Origin: Beverwykella pulmonaria
Taxonomy: Eukaryota; Ascomycota; Dothideomycetes; Pleosporales; Melanommataceae
DNA length: 57,192 bases
Reading direction: 5' to 3'
NCBI GenBank assembly: GCA_001599595.1
Contig: BCHH01000004.1
Coordinates: 3,184,702 to 3,241,893, forward strand
Shown: in pieces, positions 34,208 to 46,448 of the stretch
Position numbering within the stretch: the first letter of the stretch is position 1
How the letters are laid out: each line of letters begins with the position of its first letter
Notes under the pieces: generated by a model
Seen by the model: only the letters and a program-made list of their open reading frames with translations
Told to the model about the DNA's origin: nothing
Database searches by the model: none
Made by a program: the position numbers and the translations under genes

Positions 34208-36584
34208 CTATGAAAAGCACTCGCTGAAAATCTCCACGCTCCCTTCCCGCTTCCCGACCACAAACTCGAAGTTCAACTTCGCCACTTCATTTCTTGTCTG
34301 CGCGACAACGCCCCAATTCGAGCACACTCCCACCATGGTCTTCTCGCCACTCGTACTCGAAGCCGACGACGCCAGGATTTCAGGGAGATTGGGGCGGGAG
34401 CCATAGACGTGTGTTATCAATTCTGTAGACGAGGTAGTTGATTTCGACCGCTGGAGTTGGCTTTGGACGAGCAGGCACGAGCAAGCCTGTACATCGTTCC
34501 TTGAACTTGTATTTGGACCTGAGCTTAGACTTCTGCGTGTGCGCTTCGGTTGGGACGAGTCGAATTGCGACCAGAAGGATCCTTGGGGCAACTCCTCCTC
34601 CTCCTCCTCTTCATCAATCAGTGTCGAAGATACATTAGTCGAGAAACTTGAGCGTGTATTTATATCGCTCTCCTCGGGTTCGGTGTACGCCAGAAAACGC
34701 TCGTCCTCCTGGTCCTCCTTGTCGTCGTCCTCCTCATGCTGCTGCTGCTGCTGCTCCTCAATCTCCACTTCGAACGGCTTATCCGGGTTATAAATTCTTA
34801 ACAACGGCCTCCGTGATAAATTCCTCCCACACTGCTGTCGCAAATGCGCAAACGGATCAAACGGTAGCATTTCCGGCGCAGACTCGATCTCCGATTTTGG
34901 ACACGTGGCGTAAAACTCTATCGTGACTGCTACTCCTGCTTCGTGCAGAGTGGTACTATGGCGTGTGAGCATATCGGTAACTGTCGTATCGAATTGAGGT
35001 TCGAGATGCCGCGTGGTCCAGAGAAAGCGTATACGCCGGGTGCGCAGTCGCAATGGATCTTCCATGCAGAGCTGCTCGAGGTAGTCCATGATGGAGAGCG
35101 GGAAGGAGACGCCGGTTGAGGTTGCAATGAGAATTAGATTCTCGTACTTCTCCCACGCAGGCGGTGTGCCGTATGGCCCATCAATGAATGCCGTCAGGGA
35201 AGACGAAGGGCGGCTTGCGTTGGGGCAGGGGCGGGAGAGCCACTTGGAGTAGTACTGGGCCAATCGTCGTGTAAGGCCGGAGTGGGATCGGATTAGCAGT
35301 ACCATCTCATTCATTGATGGGGGGTCTGGGGTAGGAGAGGTTAATAGCAAGCGGTCGTTCTCAATGTCAGAAACTTTGCTCGGTGGAAGGGGAGATGAAG
35401 AGTACTGAGCGCTGGTTGCTGGTGTGAAAGGATGGACTTCGAACCCTCCTAGCTTTGGGAAATATAATCGCATGTGCTGCCCGGGCTTCCATGTGAACGG
35501 GATGTCGCAGATACGGATAACAGTCGTCGACTCGGATTTTAGTGCAGTGACACAGCTGACCACTGGCGCAGTCATCTTCACTGGATATCCTGTCGTGATC
35601 GCCTTGCGACCTGGACCTTTCCTGAACTTGGAATACTTTCCCTTGACCGTTCGAATGCAGATGTTATTCCGGAAGAATGAGTAGTAAGAAAGACATCTGT
35701 CGAACAACAAAATGCTAATCGACATGTAAATAGGCGTCCTCGCGTACTTGGGGACATGTTTGAACAGAATCCACAAGAACAACCAAGTCGAAATCCAATG
35801 GTTGATGTAGAACAGTCGGTAGCTCCATCTTCGCACTGGCAGAATGCTGCTCAACGCGATCCAAGTAAGAGTTCCATAAGCTCCAGCCCCGTAGCGAACG
35901 ATTATCATGACCTTGTCCGGAGAACTGATGATGTCGGAGATCTCAATCGACTGCATCATGATCCCCATATGCGTAGTCGCGGACAGGAATAGAATGCGGC
36001 CTGCCCATCGGTGTACCCAGTTGACCCTCTCATATGATAAAGCTGCGAGGACATTAAGGGGCCCGCGTTTCGTGGCGAGGAGGTACACGAGTGGGACTTG
36101 GGCCAAGGTGATCCACGCCGCACGGAAAGCAACATCGTCGACAAAATGGGGCGAGAAACGGGGCGCATCTACCGATACAATGAGTGCGCTGATCATGCAA
36201 GTAAATGCAGTGCGAAAGAGGAATTTTCCGAGAGGAAGCGAGGATATCGCGGAGCCGAACAATTGCGGGAATGTAAGTAGAGAAACAGCTTTGAAAAAAG
36301 CGACGATCTTGACGAGGTATTGGGGAGTAGATGAATTTCGTATCCGGAGCGAACAATGTATGCGATGACTTGAAGCTCGTCAGTATATCTGTGAGTGCGG
36401 AGCGGGAATCCAGCATTTACCACCGACGACGCCACCAGCTAAATGTTCTCTGAATCGCTCGTGTGGCAATGACAGCCAATATCACAAGCCATATTAACTG
36501 TGCCAGACGTTGATCGTCTTTACTGCGATGCCGTAGGTGGTGCTGATGTCGGACCTCATCTAGGTCATCGATCGGTTCTCCCAT
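34208..36584 (-). CDS. Ferric reductase-like transmembrane oxidoreductase (FRE type)
   Basis: Exons 36584-36421 and 36368-34208 (52-nt intron, GTAAAT...TCAAG, CTGAC branch site) give 774 residues. The ferric-reductase transmembrane domain carries two His-x13-His pairs, HRWAGRILFLSATTH near residues 173-187 and HWISTWLFLWILFKH near 242-256, the usual ligands of two haem b groups. The FAD-binding HPFTPAT motif lies near residue 365, and NADPH-binding segments follow (GPYGTPPAWEKYENLILIAT, TRRIRFLWTTRHLE). The protein would move electrons from NADPH to extracellular Fe(III) or Cu(II). An insertion before the last strand is low-complexity (Q5, D/E runs, IDEEEEEE) and coded by GCT and CTC triplet tracts. 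The chosen ATG is the first in frame; an open frame continues upstream with a hydrophobic stretch, so a longer N terminus is possible. Confidence 0.87.
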
Positions 36585-37413
36585 TTCGGCGACGCGCGGA
36601 AGAGGTGCGGCAATTGCCAGCCGACATGCGCCTGGAATGCAAACTGCAGAGTAGACGACGGAAAAGAAAAGAAGCAAAGAAAGAGAGGGGTATCTTAGGG
36701 AAATTTCACGACCATGGACCGCAGCGATGAATGCAAGTGCAAGCACCCTCCAGAGGTAAGGCACAAATGGAGTGCAAAAGGCATGGAAACCCTTTGGAGC
36801 AATAGCCAAGACGCTTAAAACTGCCCTTTGGTCTCGAGACAGTGATCAGACCCGGATCCCGGCGATGTGCATCGTTTGACAGCTCCGAAACATTGCTGGT
36901 ATTGAGTGTTGCGCGTCGTTTTGCGGACGCTGGAGCGATGTGGCGATGAATCCATCACTGTAGAAAGTGGACAATGACACTGCCTCATTTACGCATGTGA
37001 TCTTGACATGCACAGTTGGTTTTCAGAGATAGAAGCGACAGAATATTAGTCAAAATGTTGATGGTGGAGGGATCATGTGTGGAGCGGGTTGAGGGGATGT
37101 GTCTCAGCCTCGCCAAGGCCCTAAGGCTAAACCGACGATACGTCATGCGTGTCACCCCTGGAAAGACGCAACCTGTCGGTACTTTTGGGAAAGTACCGAT
37201 GCATTAGGGCAGAGATTTTCGGAGTCATAGCATGAAGAGAGAGGTACGTACGAAATTGGAAAACTTCGTTGCTCACCCTTTGTTCAAGGGTCTCGACGAA
37301 GGCCACATCTTCAAATTTGACTCAACCTATCGTACCTTTTTGACGAACTGTTAAGAGTACAAATGGTTTACGTATAAAGTAATCCGCCATATCTTCCCTC
37401 CGAAAAGCTTGCC
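36585..37413. other. Intergenic region upstream of the ferric reductase
   Basis: The first 220 bp continue the reductase frame on the minus strand (hydrophobic, no ATG). Beyond that nothing is supported. It ends with the 3' side of the Zn2Cys6 gene. Confidence 0.45.
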
Positions 37414-39987
37414 CTAGAAGTCCCCTCCCATATCAAAAGCCCAGAACTCCGGAAATGTCCACCCTGCCATATCAACTTGCATATCATGCAGCCCATCCCA
37501 CGCGCCCTGTTGTCCCACACCCGTTCTGTCACCCTCATTCAACGCATCCACTATACCCGTCGCACCCGGAAGCAAAGTCGCCATCTCAAATCCTTCGCCC
37601 ATGCCCCTCGGTATACCACCGGTAGGAACCACCACGCTTGAAATCGGCGTCCGCACATCGCTCGGCGTAGCACCAGCAATGGTACTGCGCAACGACGACG
37701 CAAAGCTGTTCCCGGGATCCTTTTGCATGGCCAGGACGCGGAAGCAGAGCGCAGTTGTGCGGTCCACTGCTTTCCGCACGCGGGACTTGATGTCGTCGGT
37801 GTTGGTGAGCGATGCGATGGATGTGATCGGTAGCCCCGAGGTTGTAGAGGGCAGGATGCCGATGGAGGCGGACACCAGCCAGTACTCCATGTATCCGGTT
37901 CCGAGACGCATGACCTTATGCTCATAGAGGGAGCGAGCGCGTTCGATGAGTGCGATGGCGGAGGTGCAGAGCGTTGTTGCAAGGAAGTTCTGGTGAGGTA
38001 GTTGTGCAACTTTGAGAGGTGGGCCCGGTGGAATGGGGTATGCGAATGGGTTGTTTCGACCGAAGTTGTCTGCGGGGGCCGGTGTGCTGCTGGCAGGGGT
38101 GTGTGTTGTAAATGTCTGCTCGTTGGATGGGGGAAATACTGAATTGTTATATACGACCTGCGATAGCGTGAATGCTATTCTCAAGACGTCGTTCCGAAGA
38201 TGGTTCAGTGCGAGTATGCTCTTGCTGTTGAGCTCATCGTAGAGGGAGAGCAGACTGTTTGCGGCATCTATACACGCTGTGAAAGAGAAACTGTAGTGAG
38301 GATTCTGAGAAGCGAGTTTGGCGTACGGTCGATGCAGCATGAGCAGAAACTGTCGAAGCTGGAAGTCGAGCAACGCAGAGGCGGTTGTGGCTCGAGAGTC
38401 ATTCCAAGAGGGAAGCGAGGAGAGTAACGCGCCCAGCTGGGCATCGTAGTGAAGCACATCTGAGTACTGAAGTTGGGTTGTAGGGTTGTTGAGGAGCTGC
38501 ATGAGGTGAACTCGGAGAGGCAGGGATCGGAGGCTCACGATAAGGTAGGATGTGGATGTGAAGTGGTCTATCGGTCTGCCGGCCGGTGCTTGGGTCGCGT
38601 CTGTAAGTAATCCCTCGTCCGGTATGTTTGCCGGCGGCTGCGAGTCAAAGTGTAACCCACAGAGCGAGGATTGCAGACCGCAGTCAGTCGAGGACTGGAG
38701 CTCGAGCTCCATCATCGTGACCCATAGTCTTCTCCTCATTTCCTTCTCGAATTCAGTGATTCTGCCACCCCTGACGAGTGCCGGATTTCTATGCATGCCA
38801 GAGGCCATAGCCAGTCGGACTATATCGCCAGAGGTTACCCAATCCTGCTTCAGCTTTAGGCAGTTCACTCTCTTGGCGAGGAGGGAAAGACAATGAAGCT
38901 GGAAGAAATGCAGTGTCAAGTGTTTTCGAGACTGGCGTGAGATCCAAGCGTCGCATGCCTCGATCAAGTTGGAAGCAGACTCTCGGTCCGCAGAGCTGTC
39001 TCCAATGAAGACGTTCGCTTCGTTTGCAGAGAGGCACTTAGTGAGGGCTATGATCAAAACGAGGATGGTCGCAAAGCTGCCCGTGACTTCCCCGCCTTGC
39101 CGCTGCTCCCAGAAGATGCGGTATTCATTCCAGAAAGTAGGTTCGTGGAGGATGCGGTATGAAGTTTCGAACGCCTGAAAATAGAGAGTGATTTGGGCAT
39201 CCACGACACTCTTTTCTGGCACGAGCTCGAGGATCTCGGCATCATTGCCTTGGGTCTTGCGTTCCTTCTCTTTCTTGTTCTCTTTTCTCCGGCTACGAAA
39301 AGTCTTAAAATCGCCGCGGATCCGGGTTATGGAGCTGTCCGATATCAAAGCCTCTCGAGTGAAGGCCTGTAATTCGCCAAACTACGGTAGCAGATAGCGT
39401 TAGCAGGGGTCGGCCATGGCAGGCGCGACGGATTCGCGGGTTGGATGTACCTGGGATATAATGCTCAGCGGGCTTGTTGAACCATAGAACTGGGTCTTGA
39501 ACCCTTTCCCTCGAAACATCATCGCTTCGTGAACAACGGGCTCGTGCGCATGGGCATCAAAATCGTCCAAGTGGGATGGTGACACACCCAGGGAAATATC
39601 CTTGACACTGCTCACCCGCTCCAGCTTCCGTTCCATCGTCTCCAATCGCCGTTCTTGCACTCTGAGCTTCCAGGCCAGAGCATCAGACGAGATGGAGGCA
39701 GATGAAGGGCCTCCATTTAGCGCATGTTCGGGTTGCGCATAGGAGGCGACACCACCTTCATGGCCCTCGGCATGCAAAGTTAGGTCGTCAAGCAATCGTG
39801 GGTCATATGTGCATTGGTCGGCGCGTCCCGTCCTCTGACATCTTCCACACACGGGATAGATGCGGTCACATTTCATTTTACGGTTGCGACACGCATAGCA
39901 TGACAAGACCTTGCGTTTCTTGCTGGCTCGCTTCTCAGGCGAGCCATCTGGCGAGTTGTCTCGCGACTCGCCGCTCTTGTTGGACAT
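37414..39987 (-). CDS. Zn2Cys6 transcription factor
   Basis: Exons 39987-39451 and 39381-37414 give 834 residues; the 69-nt intron is GTACAT...CGTAG and in phase 0. A binuclear zinc cluster near residues 30-59 has the spacing C-x2-C-x6-C-x6-C-x2-C-x8-C (CYACRNRKMKC, then CGRCQRTGRADQC) within a basic context. The fungal-specific transcription factor domain follows from about residue 230, with ETSYRILHEPTFWNEY, the GDIVRLAMASGMHRNPALV helix and EMRRRLWVTMMELELQSS, the typical middle homology region. The C-terminal 60 residues are acidic and aromatic (WTFPEFWAFDMGGDF), a likely activation region. Nuclear DNA-binding regulator. Targets are unknown; it neighbours the ferric reductase but nothing in the sequence links them. 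Confidence 0.93.
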
Positions 39988-42900
39988 CAGAGAGCGGGGT
40001 GCGAAGAGCGACGAAAGGTATATTGACTGAGGTCGGACAAGGCGGAGATGGCAATGGAGATGTTTGGGGTAGTGAAGAGAGGTCGAGGTAGCCTCGGAGC
40101 TGGCGGAGATGATGCGGCCGAGCGCTTGTTAGTCAGCCGGAAGGATTCCATGCTGATTTAGGTGTTCCTCTCAGACTCTCTCGGCGATCTCGCAGGCTGC
40201 CCGAGGGTTGTGAGGATTCATGAACGCTGGGTGTGCCTGAGTGTCGTCCAGACGGTCTGCGGTAGACGTATGGGCCCAAGAGCACAACCGGCATGTTCCG
40301 AGCGTTGTGGCATCACCACTTCAAGGCCCAGCTACTGTAGACTTCGATTGGCGAAACCCAAAGCTAAAAACACAGGAGTGCAGCTGAGCACCACCATTTA
40401 CATTGCGGTCTTCTTCTCATGTCTTCAAATCATAGAAGAGAAAGCCGTGAAGTGAACTAATGCAGGACAGGCGGAAAAGCACGGCGCAGTCAGCGCACTT
40501 GTGCGCATGAAAACCTCGCCCCGTCTCTCAACGTCTTTCTTCACCACTCTCATTCTCGAAAGCACATCTTTCCTCTCCGCCGTCATCGCCATCATCATCA
40601 CCTTCACCTCGTCTTCAGTGGCGAGCAGCCCAAGGTTCGTCCACCGGCCCGTAACCCGTTTACCCGGCCTGTGCAGTGCATTCACGTTCTACATTGATAA
40701 TCTCACGTGCTCGCCGACTACACAGATGCGGTCTGGAGCTTCCTGCTCTTTGCTGCGAGGCGTAAAATATGATCTCAGCTAACCGTAGAACCGCTTGCTA
40801 CCACCATTCTACATGTAATTTATCCCGCCGTCTGAGCGCCCCCTCGTGATGAGCAGGCGCGCCAACTTCATCAACTTTGGAATGAATCCCAAGCTTTCAC
40901 ATCACGCCTCTACTGGTGTTTGGCTGCATTTTCCGCGCACATATTGCAGCTTGCTTTGATTCGCCCGACATTCCGCGATCGCCTTAACATGGCTGAGCTA
41001 TATCCCACTATGGAGCCTCAACACCATCACAATGCTCCACTAGTCATCTAATCGGTTTCCAGTACCTAGGTTTTCCTACTATCCACACTCTACCTGCTGA
41101 AGCTCCGAGTAGCTCAGCAGTAGAGTTGCAGCGTGGCCCACACTTGCACAACTTGACCGCCAAGTGATAGGCTTTTATCCGCTCCTTCTCTCCGCCGCTG
41201 ACGAGAAGTTTTGGTGGCCTCTCAGAAAAGCCTCCCTTACTTAAGGTACCACCTGGGACGTCTCTCTGGACTCGAATGGAGCCGCCTCTCAGCCTCCATC
41301 GAGCCTCAACCCACCAATTTGTGCCAGAACCCGGGTTTGCACCACAGCCTCAGGGGCAGCTTGCTTGGTGTGACGACCCTGCAGCTCGTCCACCAAATCT
41401 TTCCGACTTCCACGCCTGTGTTCAACTTTTCGGCACTAAATCTTGTACGACTTCATCGCCGTTTCCGCCTTCTAGAAACAAGGGAGCCTGTAGCTCCCGC
41501 TCGTTCGATCCTCAACAATACAGTCCTCTATTGGCTGGTTAAGGTCCAGAATCGTGTGCCGTTGGTGACTGTCACCCCACGGTCATGGCTGAGCCATGTC
41601 TGTGTCACCTATCGCAATAAACCTTCACCCGCGAGAATGCAACCGATGTATTCCAATATCCTCTGTCACCTGATGTTCACCCAACGAGGGGCGCAATAAC
41701 CAAGCCGGCCAATACAACTCAGCGGATGCGACAATTCGAGCTGTCATCAGCAATATCGGACAAATCACCTTCCGAGCGTCGCGCTACGAGAACAACCATG
41801 GAGTGCATCGAAACCTTCGATTGGGCTACTTGCATGCCATTTTTCGAACCAAAGTTCTGCTTGCGGAGGTGAAAGTACATGGCGTAGAGTGTGGAGTCGG
41901 TACTTAGAGTGACAAATGCGGAGAACCCCTGCATCCCCACACACTCCCGGGTGTCCAGGTAAGCCTAAATTGACCCCAACCTCATTTATCTTGAGCAAGA
42001 TCAATATACTCATCACAGTGCAGACTTGGTCAGCCTCTTTCCAGAATTTGAGAATCCAATATATCTATACCTTCCATACGATTAAACCACCAACAAGACC
42101 GCCTATTGAGATGAAGACGTTCCCTGACTGCGTTTCGAAACAAGGACCCATCGGGAGTTTTCTTGAATGCGAATTCAACTTCCCGGCCTTTGGAGCTCCG
42201 TGGGTGAAGGAAGCATTCTCTGTGACCGGGCAAAAGCTTATATTGGTACCTCCATTAGAGTAGCGATTGTACTCTTGGCGCCGGCAACAACACGCGGAGC
42301 AGGCTTGGCTCTCTCATCGAGTAGCAATGGTAAATCTTACGGCAATCAGACATTCCTTGCGCGCGCTCTTTTTTAGCGATGCCATTTGGAATCCCTGTGG
42401 TCGGCAATCATCTGCCTGATGACATTCTCTCTATGCCTAGCGGGCCTAGTGCCTGGCGTGGTGCTTCGTCCTTCTTAGCCGGACCCACGGCCGGACCTTA
42501 CAGGCCTCTGATGTGAGGTATCATCTGCCCCTATCAAGTTGTAAGGTACTCCAACTGTCGTATATCTGAGCCTCATCTGCAATTCATTAACAGCCATATT
42601 GTTCCAGTGCCATGCCCCAATCATGCACTGCGCCCAGACATGAGGTCGAACCAGCTCAGCGACGATGTCACCGGGTCGAACATTTTCTATTACGCCGAAC
42701 ACTTGCTCGCTCACCAGCGCCACCTTGTTCATTTGCTTCCTGCAGACCACGCCGGTATGATGGAGATTGTTTCCGGTCGAGATCCATTCGCAAATTTGAT
42801 CAGCCACAAGGAGACACTTTTGAACAATCTTTGGGAATTGAGGCACGCTGGAATATGCGCTTTCGTCCCTATCCTTGACATTATGATCTATCTGACTAGC

Positions 42901-43016
42901 TATTCTCGCTCCCGTCGACCCGATCATTCAGTCAATTGCTTACTTCCCGGACGGATGCCCTTCCCGTGCTGAAAGCAGCCGCCAATTTCTTGCCAGCCAA
43001 GACTTGGACCTGAGCA
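39988..43016. other. 3-kb gap between the regulator and the cellobiohydrolase
   Basis: No gene is safe here. Candidates are a minus-strand 40425-40685 frame (86 residues, ATG, Lys/Arg-rich), a minus-strand 42475-42927 frame (150 residues, ATG) and the overlapping plus-strand 42607-42972 frame (121 residues, helical-looking, HQRHLVHLLPADHAGMMEIV). The last two overlap, so at most one is real. A plus-strand piece near 42110-42370 also reads partly like protein. I recognise no family in any of them. Confidence 0.35.
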
Positions 43017-43021
43017 TATAA
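43017..43021 (+). promoter_or_regulatory. TATA box of the GH7 gene
   Basis: TATAA in the context GCATATAAGC, 62 bp before the ATG at 43079. Confidence 0.5.
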
Positions 43022-43078
43022 GCTCTGGATGCCCCAGAAAGAAACGACCATCACGCAACACTTCTATCAACTTTCATC

Positions 43079-44590
43079 ATGTATCGAGCACTCACCGTCG
43101 CCGCGGGCCTCTTTGCGCTGGCCAAGGGCCAATTGGTCGGCACCGAGCAGACCGAGACTCATCCTGGCATGACCTGGCAGTCGTGTACTGCGAAGGGAAG
43201 CTGCACAACCAAGAACGGAAAGGTTGTGATTGATTCCAATTGGCGATGGCTTCACGTCAAGGGAGGGTGCGTTTGACTCTTGAATGTCTCTCTGGTTTAG
43301 CAGTGTCTCACACATTCTAGATATAACAATTGCTATACAGGCAACGAATGGAACAAGACCGTGTGTTCGGACAACAAGAAATGCGCGACGAACTGCGCTC
43401 TTGATGGAGCTGACTACAAGGCGACCTATGGTATTACTGCCAGCGGGAACTCTCTGCAGTTGAAATTCGTGACTAAGGGATCTTACTCCACCAACATTGG
43501 ATCACGTACCTACTTGATGAAGGATGACAGCACGTATGAGATGTTCAAATTGGCTCCCAACCTCGAGTTCACTTTCGACGTCGACTTGTCGAACCTGCCG
43601 TGCGGCCTCAACGGCGCACTCTACTTCGTCTCCATGGACGCAGATGGTGGTCTGAAGAAGTACTCGACCAACAAGGCCGGCGCCAAATACGGAACTGGAT
43701 ACTGCGATGCCCAGTGCCCTCGTGATCTAAAGTTCATCAACGGAGAGGTATGTTGTTAGCACCTAGTTGTGGAAATTCGAGCTGACGCATTTCATCAGGG
43801 CAACGTTGAAGGCTGGACAGCCTCATCCAACGACCAGAACGCTGGTGTTGGTGGCCACGGATCCTGCTGCGCTGAGATGGATATCTGGGAGGCTAACTCC
43901 GTCTCAACTGCTGTTACACCCCATTCCTGCAGCACCATTGACCAAAGCCGATGCGATGGCGATAGTTGTGGCGGAACCTACTCCGCCGATCGATACGCAG
44001 GAGTATGCGATCCTGATGGCTGCGATTTCAACTCATACCGCATGGGCGACAAGACCTTCTATGGCAAGGGCAAGACTGTTGACACTAGGTTTGTGACCCA
44101 CTTGCCTTCGCTTGAGTATTACTAATGCGTGAATAGCAAGAAATTCACTGTCGTTACCCAATTTGTCGGCACCGGCGACTCTATGGAAATTAAGCGCTTC
44201 TACGTTCAGGGTGGCAAGGTCATTCCCAACTCCCAGTCCCAGATTGCTGGCGTCACCGGCAACTCTCTCACGACTCAGTTCTGCGATGCTCAGAAGAAAG
44301 TCTTCGGCGATACCTACACATTCAAGGACAAGGGCGGCATGGCCAACATGGCTAAGGCGCTCGAGAAGGGCATGGTGCTCGTGATGAGTTTGTGGGATGA
44401 TCACTACTCCAACATGCTCTGGCTCGATTCTACGTATCCCACTGACAAAGACCCCAGCGTTCCCGGAATCGGCCGTGGAGAGTGCGACATTGGATCAGGT
44501 GTCCCGGCTGATGTGGAAAGCAAGAATGCGGACTCGTCGGTCACGTACTCGAACATCCGCTATGGTCCTCTTAACTCTACCTTCGGTTAG
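43079..44590 (+). CDS. Secreted GH7 cellobiohydrolase (CBH I type) without CBM
   Basis: Exons 43079-43266, 43321-43747, 43799-44088 and 44137-44590 give 452 residues. A signal peptide ([17 protein letters not shown]) is followed by [12 protein letters not shown], where the mature enzyme would start with Gln. Glycoside hydrolase family 7 hallmarks are [20 protein letters not shown], the catalytic EMDIWEAN (two Glu and one Asp near residues 231-236), many Cys in the expected places, and [20 protein letters not shown]. The family hydrolyses cellulose with retention of configuration, releasing cellobiose from reducing ends. Loop segments ([40 protein letters not shown]) fit a cellobiohydrolase rather than an endoglucanase. 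The protein stops right after the catalytic domain (YGPLNSTFG), with no linker or CBM1. Its regulation is not evident. Confidence 0.96.
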
Positions 44591-46448
44591 ACATATACAT
44601 AGATCAAGATCAAAAGCAACGATGCGGGTCCATAGGAGGCAAGTGGGGCAGCGAAGGATGGAAAGGTTGTCGCAGACATTTCGTTCAACAGAACTGACAG
44701 CGTTTGTACATATTTTATGAATACCAGGAGTGAGTTGAACTATTGCACCTGCTATAGTATATCATACTTGTGGAATTCTTGGACGAGGTACCCTGGAATA
44801 ATTCTCACGATCGCCGACGAGGTTACAGTAAGCTCATATGCCAATGCCCAAGAGTCCAACGTGGTCACAGGTCACGTGTTACTTGTTTCTATCCAGCAAC
44901 ATTACAAACACCTTCAGGCGCATGTTCATTCGTTCTTCTATAAGTCTCCCTAACCCCCAAATGACATTTAGACTGCGTTGCATCGCTAGATTTCTTACTT
45001 GGTTCATGGGGCCGTTGTTCATTCACCCTAATCCCAGCGGACCAACGTCCATCATTTATCTTCCGTCCAGTCGGTCGTCGATTCGGTGTACCACTCCAGG
45101 TTTCTTCAAATTCTAGCGGCCTGTCTGATGCGTCGAGCTTTCCACTTCGAAGCACATCGCGCCCTGGGTCTTTCTTATCCTGCTGTGGCCCACCAGTCTC
45201 CTGACAATGATTTTGTTTAACATTGCACAGTAGCCATAGCCTCTCCTCTCAGAACATTTTTTTTGTCGCGCTCTGGCTTTGTCAGGGCTGTTCCGTGTTG
45301 GCCAGAACTTCACATGACGATCATCGGGTAAATGTTTCTGGAAATCGTCAAACTGCATGAAGAACTTCGTAAACTTGCCCTGAGGGTTTGGCTCTTGCAC
45401 GCCAACTATACGCTCTATGAAGCCATCACAAAGGCAGACAGCAGTCCTGACCACGAACCCCGTAGCGTACCGGAACCCCTTCACGATCCCGCTCGCAATA
45501 ATCGTACGGCTTATCGTTCTGCCACCCAAACTCCACGGTTTGAGTCAAAACACCCTGCTTCGCAATCTTTCCCATCCCATGTCGCATGCCTCATGACCTT
45601 TCGGGTCGCTTGCCACGCTACTGTTGCGACAGTATGACGTGTCGTCAGTAGTTCCTGGGTTTTGCTTGTAACTGGTTTGTAGTCATCTTGAATTATGTTT
45701 ATAACACTGACTGAGCTGATGCCCCTAGGCTTTGATACATCCCAGCCGAGCATGATGGATGGAGGATCGCACGGTATTAAAGGACCCGCAAAGAATGATC
45801 AGTCTAGCATCCAGATAAGCACGCCGATGTTAAGTACCGCGCGAAGAACGATTAATACGTTTTAGGAATATGCTTATATTGCATATTGATCTGGAATACC
45901 CTTGAGAGAAGACTGAAGAGGCTTTTGTAAAGATGTTCAAGGAGAGGAAATCGAACAATAAATCCAATGCAAGAAATAATTTCCTCGTTCTCTGCTGCAA
46001 TATAAGCATTGCAATTCAATCTGTTGAGGAATTTCCTAAGGGCGAATTACGGTAGCAATGACGATGAATTGGTAGTCTTTCCAAAAGAGTCGTGAAGCCA
46101 TCGACCATTTGAAGATTAGTAAGTTCGGAGTTCGGGTTTGTATCCTTAGCGCGTGCGTTTCATCTTACGCGCCTAACTATTTAAGGACAATATTTTCTAA
46201 ATATAGACCCCACGGAAGTTAAGTCTTGCTGAGCCTCTTCAACCTTAAAACATATATCGAAAGACGGGTGCGCTCAAAAGTTTCCGCGGAAAAACATATC
46301 AGATTTGGTTCGGTGATTGCAAAAAGGCGTGATGTACACCCATCGCAATCCTTCGTCGTAAGGGTGAACGAGCTTGACTTGCTCGCTTTGCTGTCCAATC
46401 ATTTTCTCTTTTTTTATTGCTGTCCCTCACTTTATCTTTCTACACATC
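44591..46448. other. Intergenic region between GH7 and GT71 genes
   Basis: 3' flank of the cellobiohydrolase, then frames of up to 138 codons on the minus strand (45113-45529, no ATG) that read partly like protein but belong to no family I recognise. An ATTTAAGG/AT-rich segment near 46180-46210 may be part of the promoter of the next gene. Confidence 0.35.

Noticed and set aside
36417..36809. A separate hydrophobic 130-codon gene upstream of the ferric reductase
   Set aside because: Its 3' part is the first exon of the reductase, joined through a 52-nt intron; the upper part has no ATG and is most likely leader.
42475..42972. Two opposed open frames (150 and 121 codons)
   Set aside because: They overlap on opposite strands and neither shows a recognised domain, so no call was made; noted in the gap entry.
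46374..46448. Longer N terminus for the mannosyltransferase
   Set aside because: No ATG in this extension; the ATG at 46449 directly precedes the membrane anchor.
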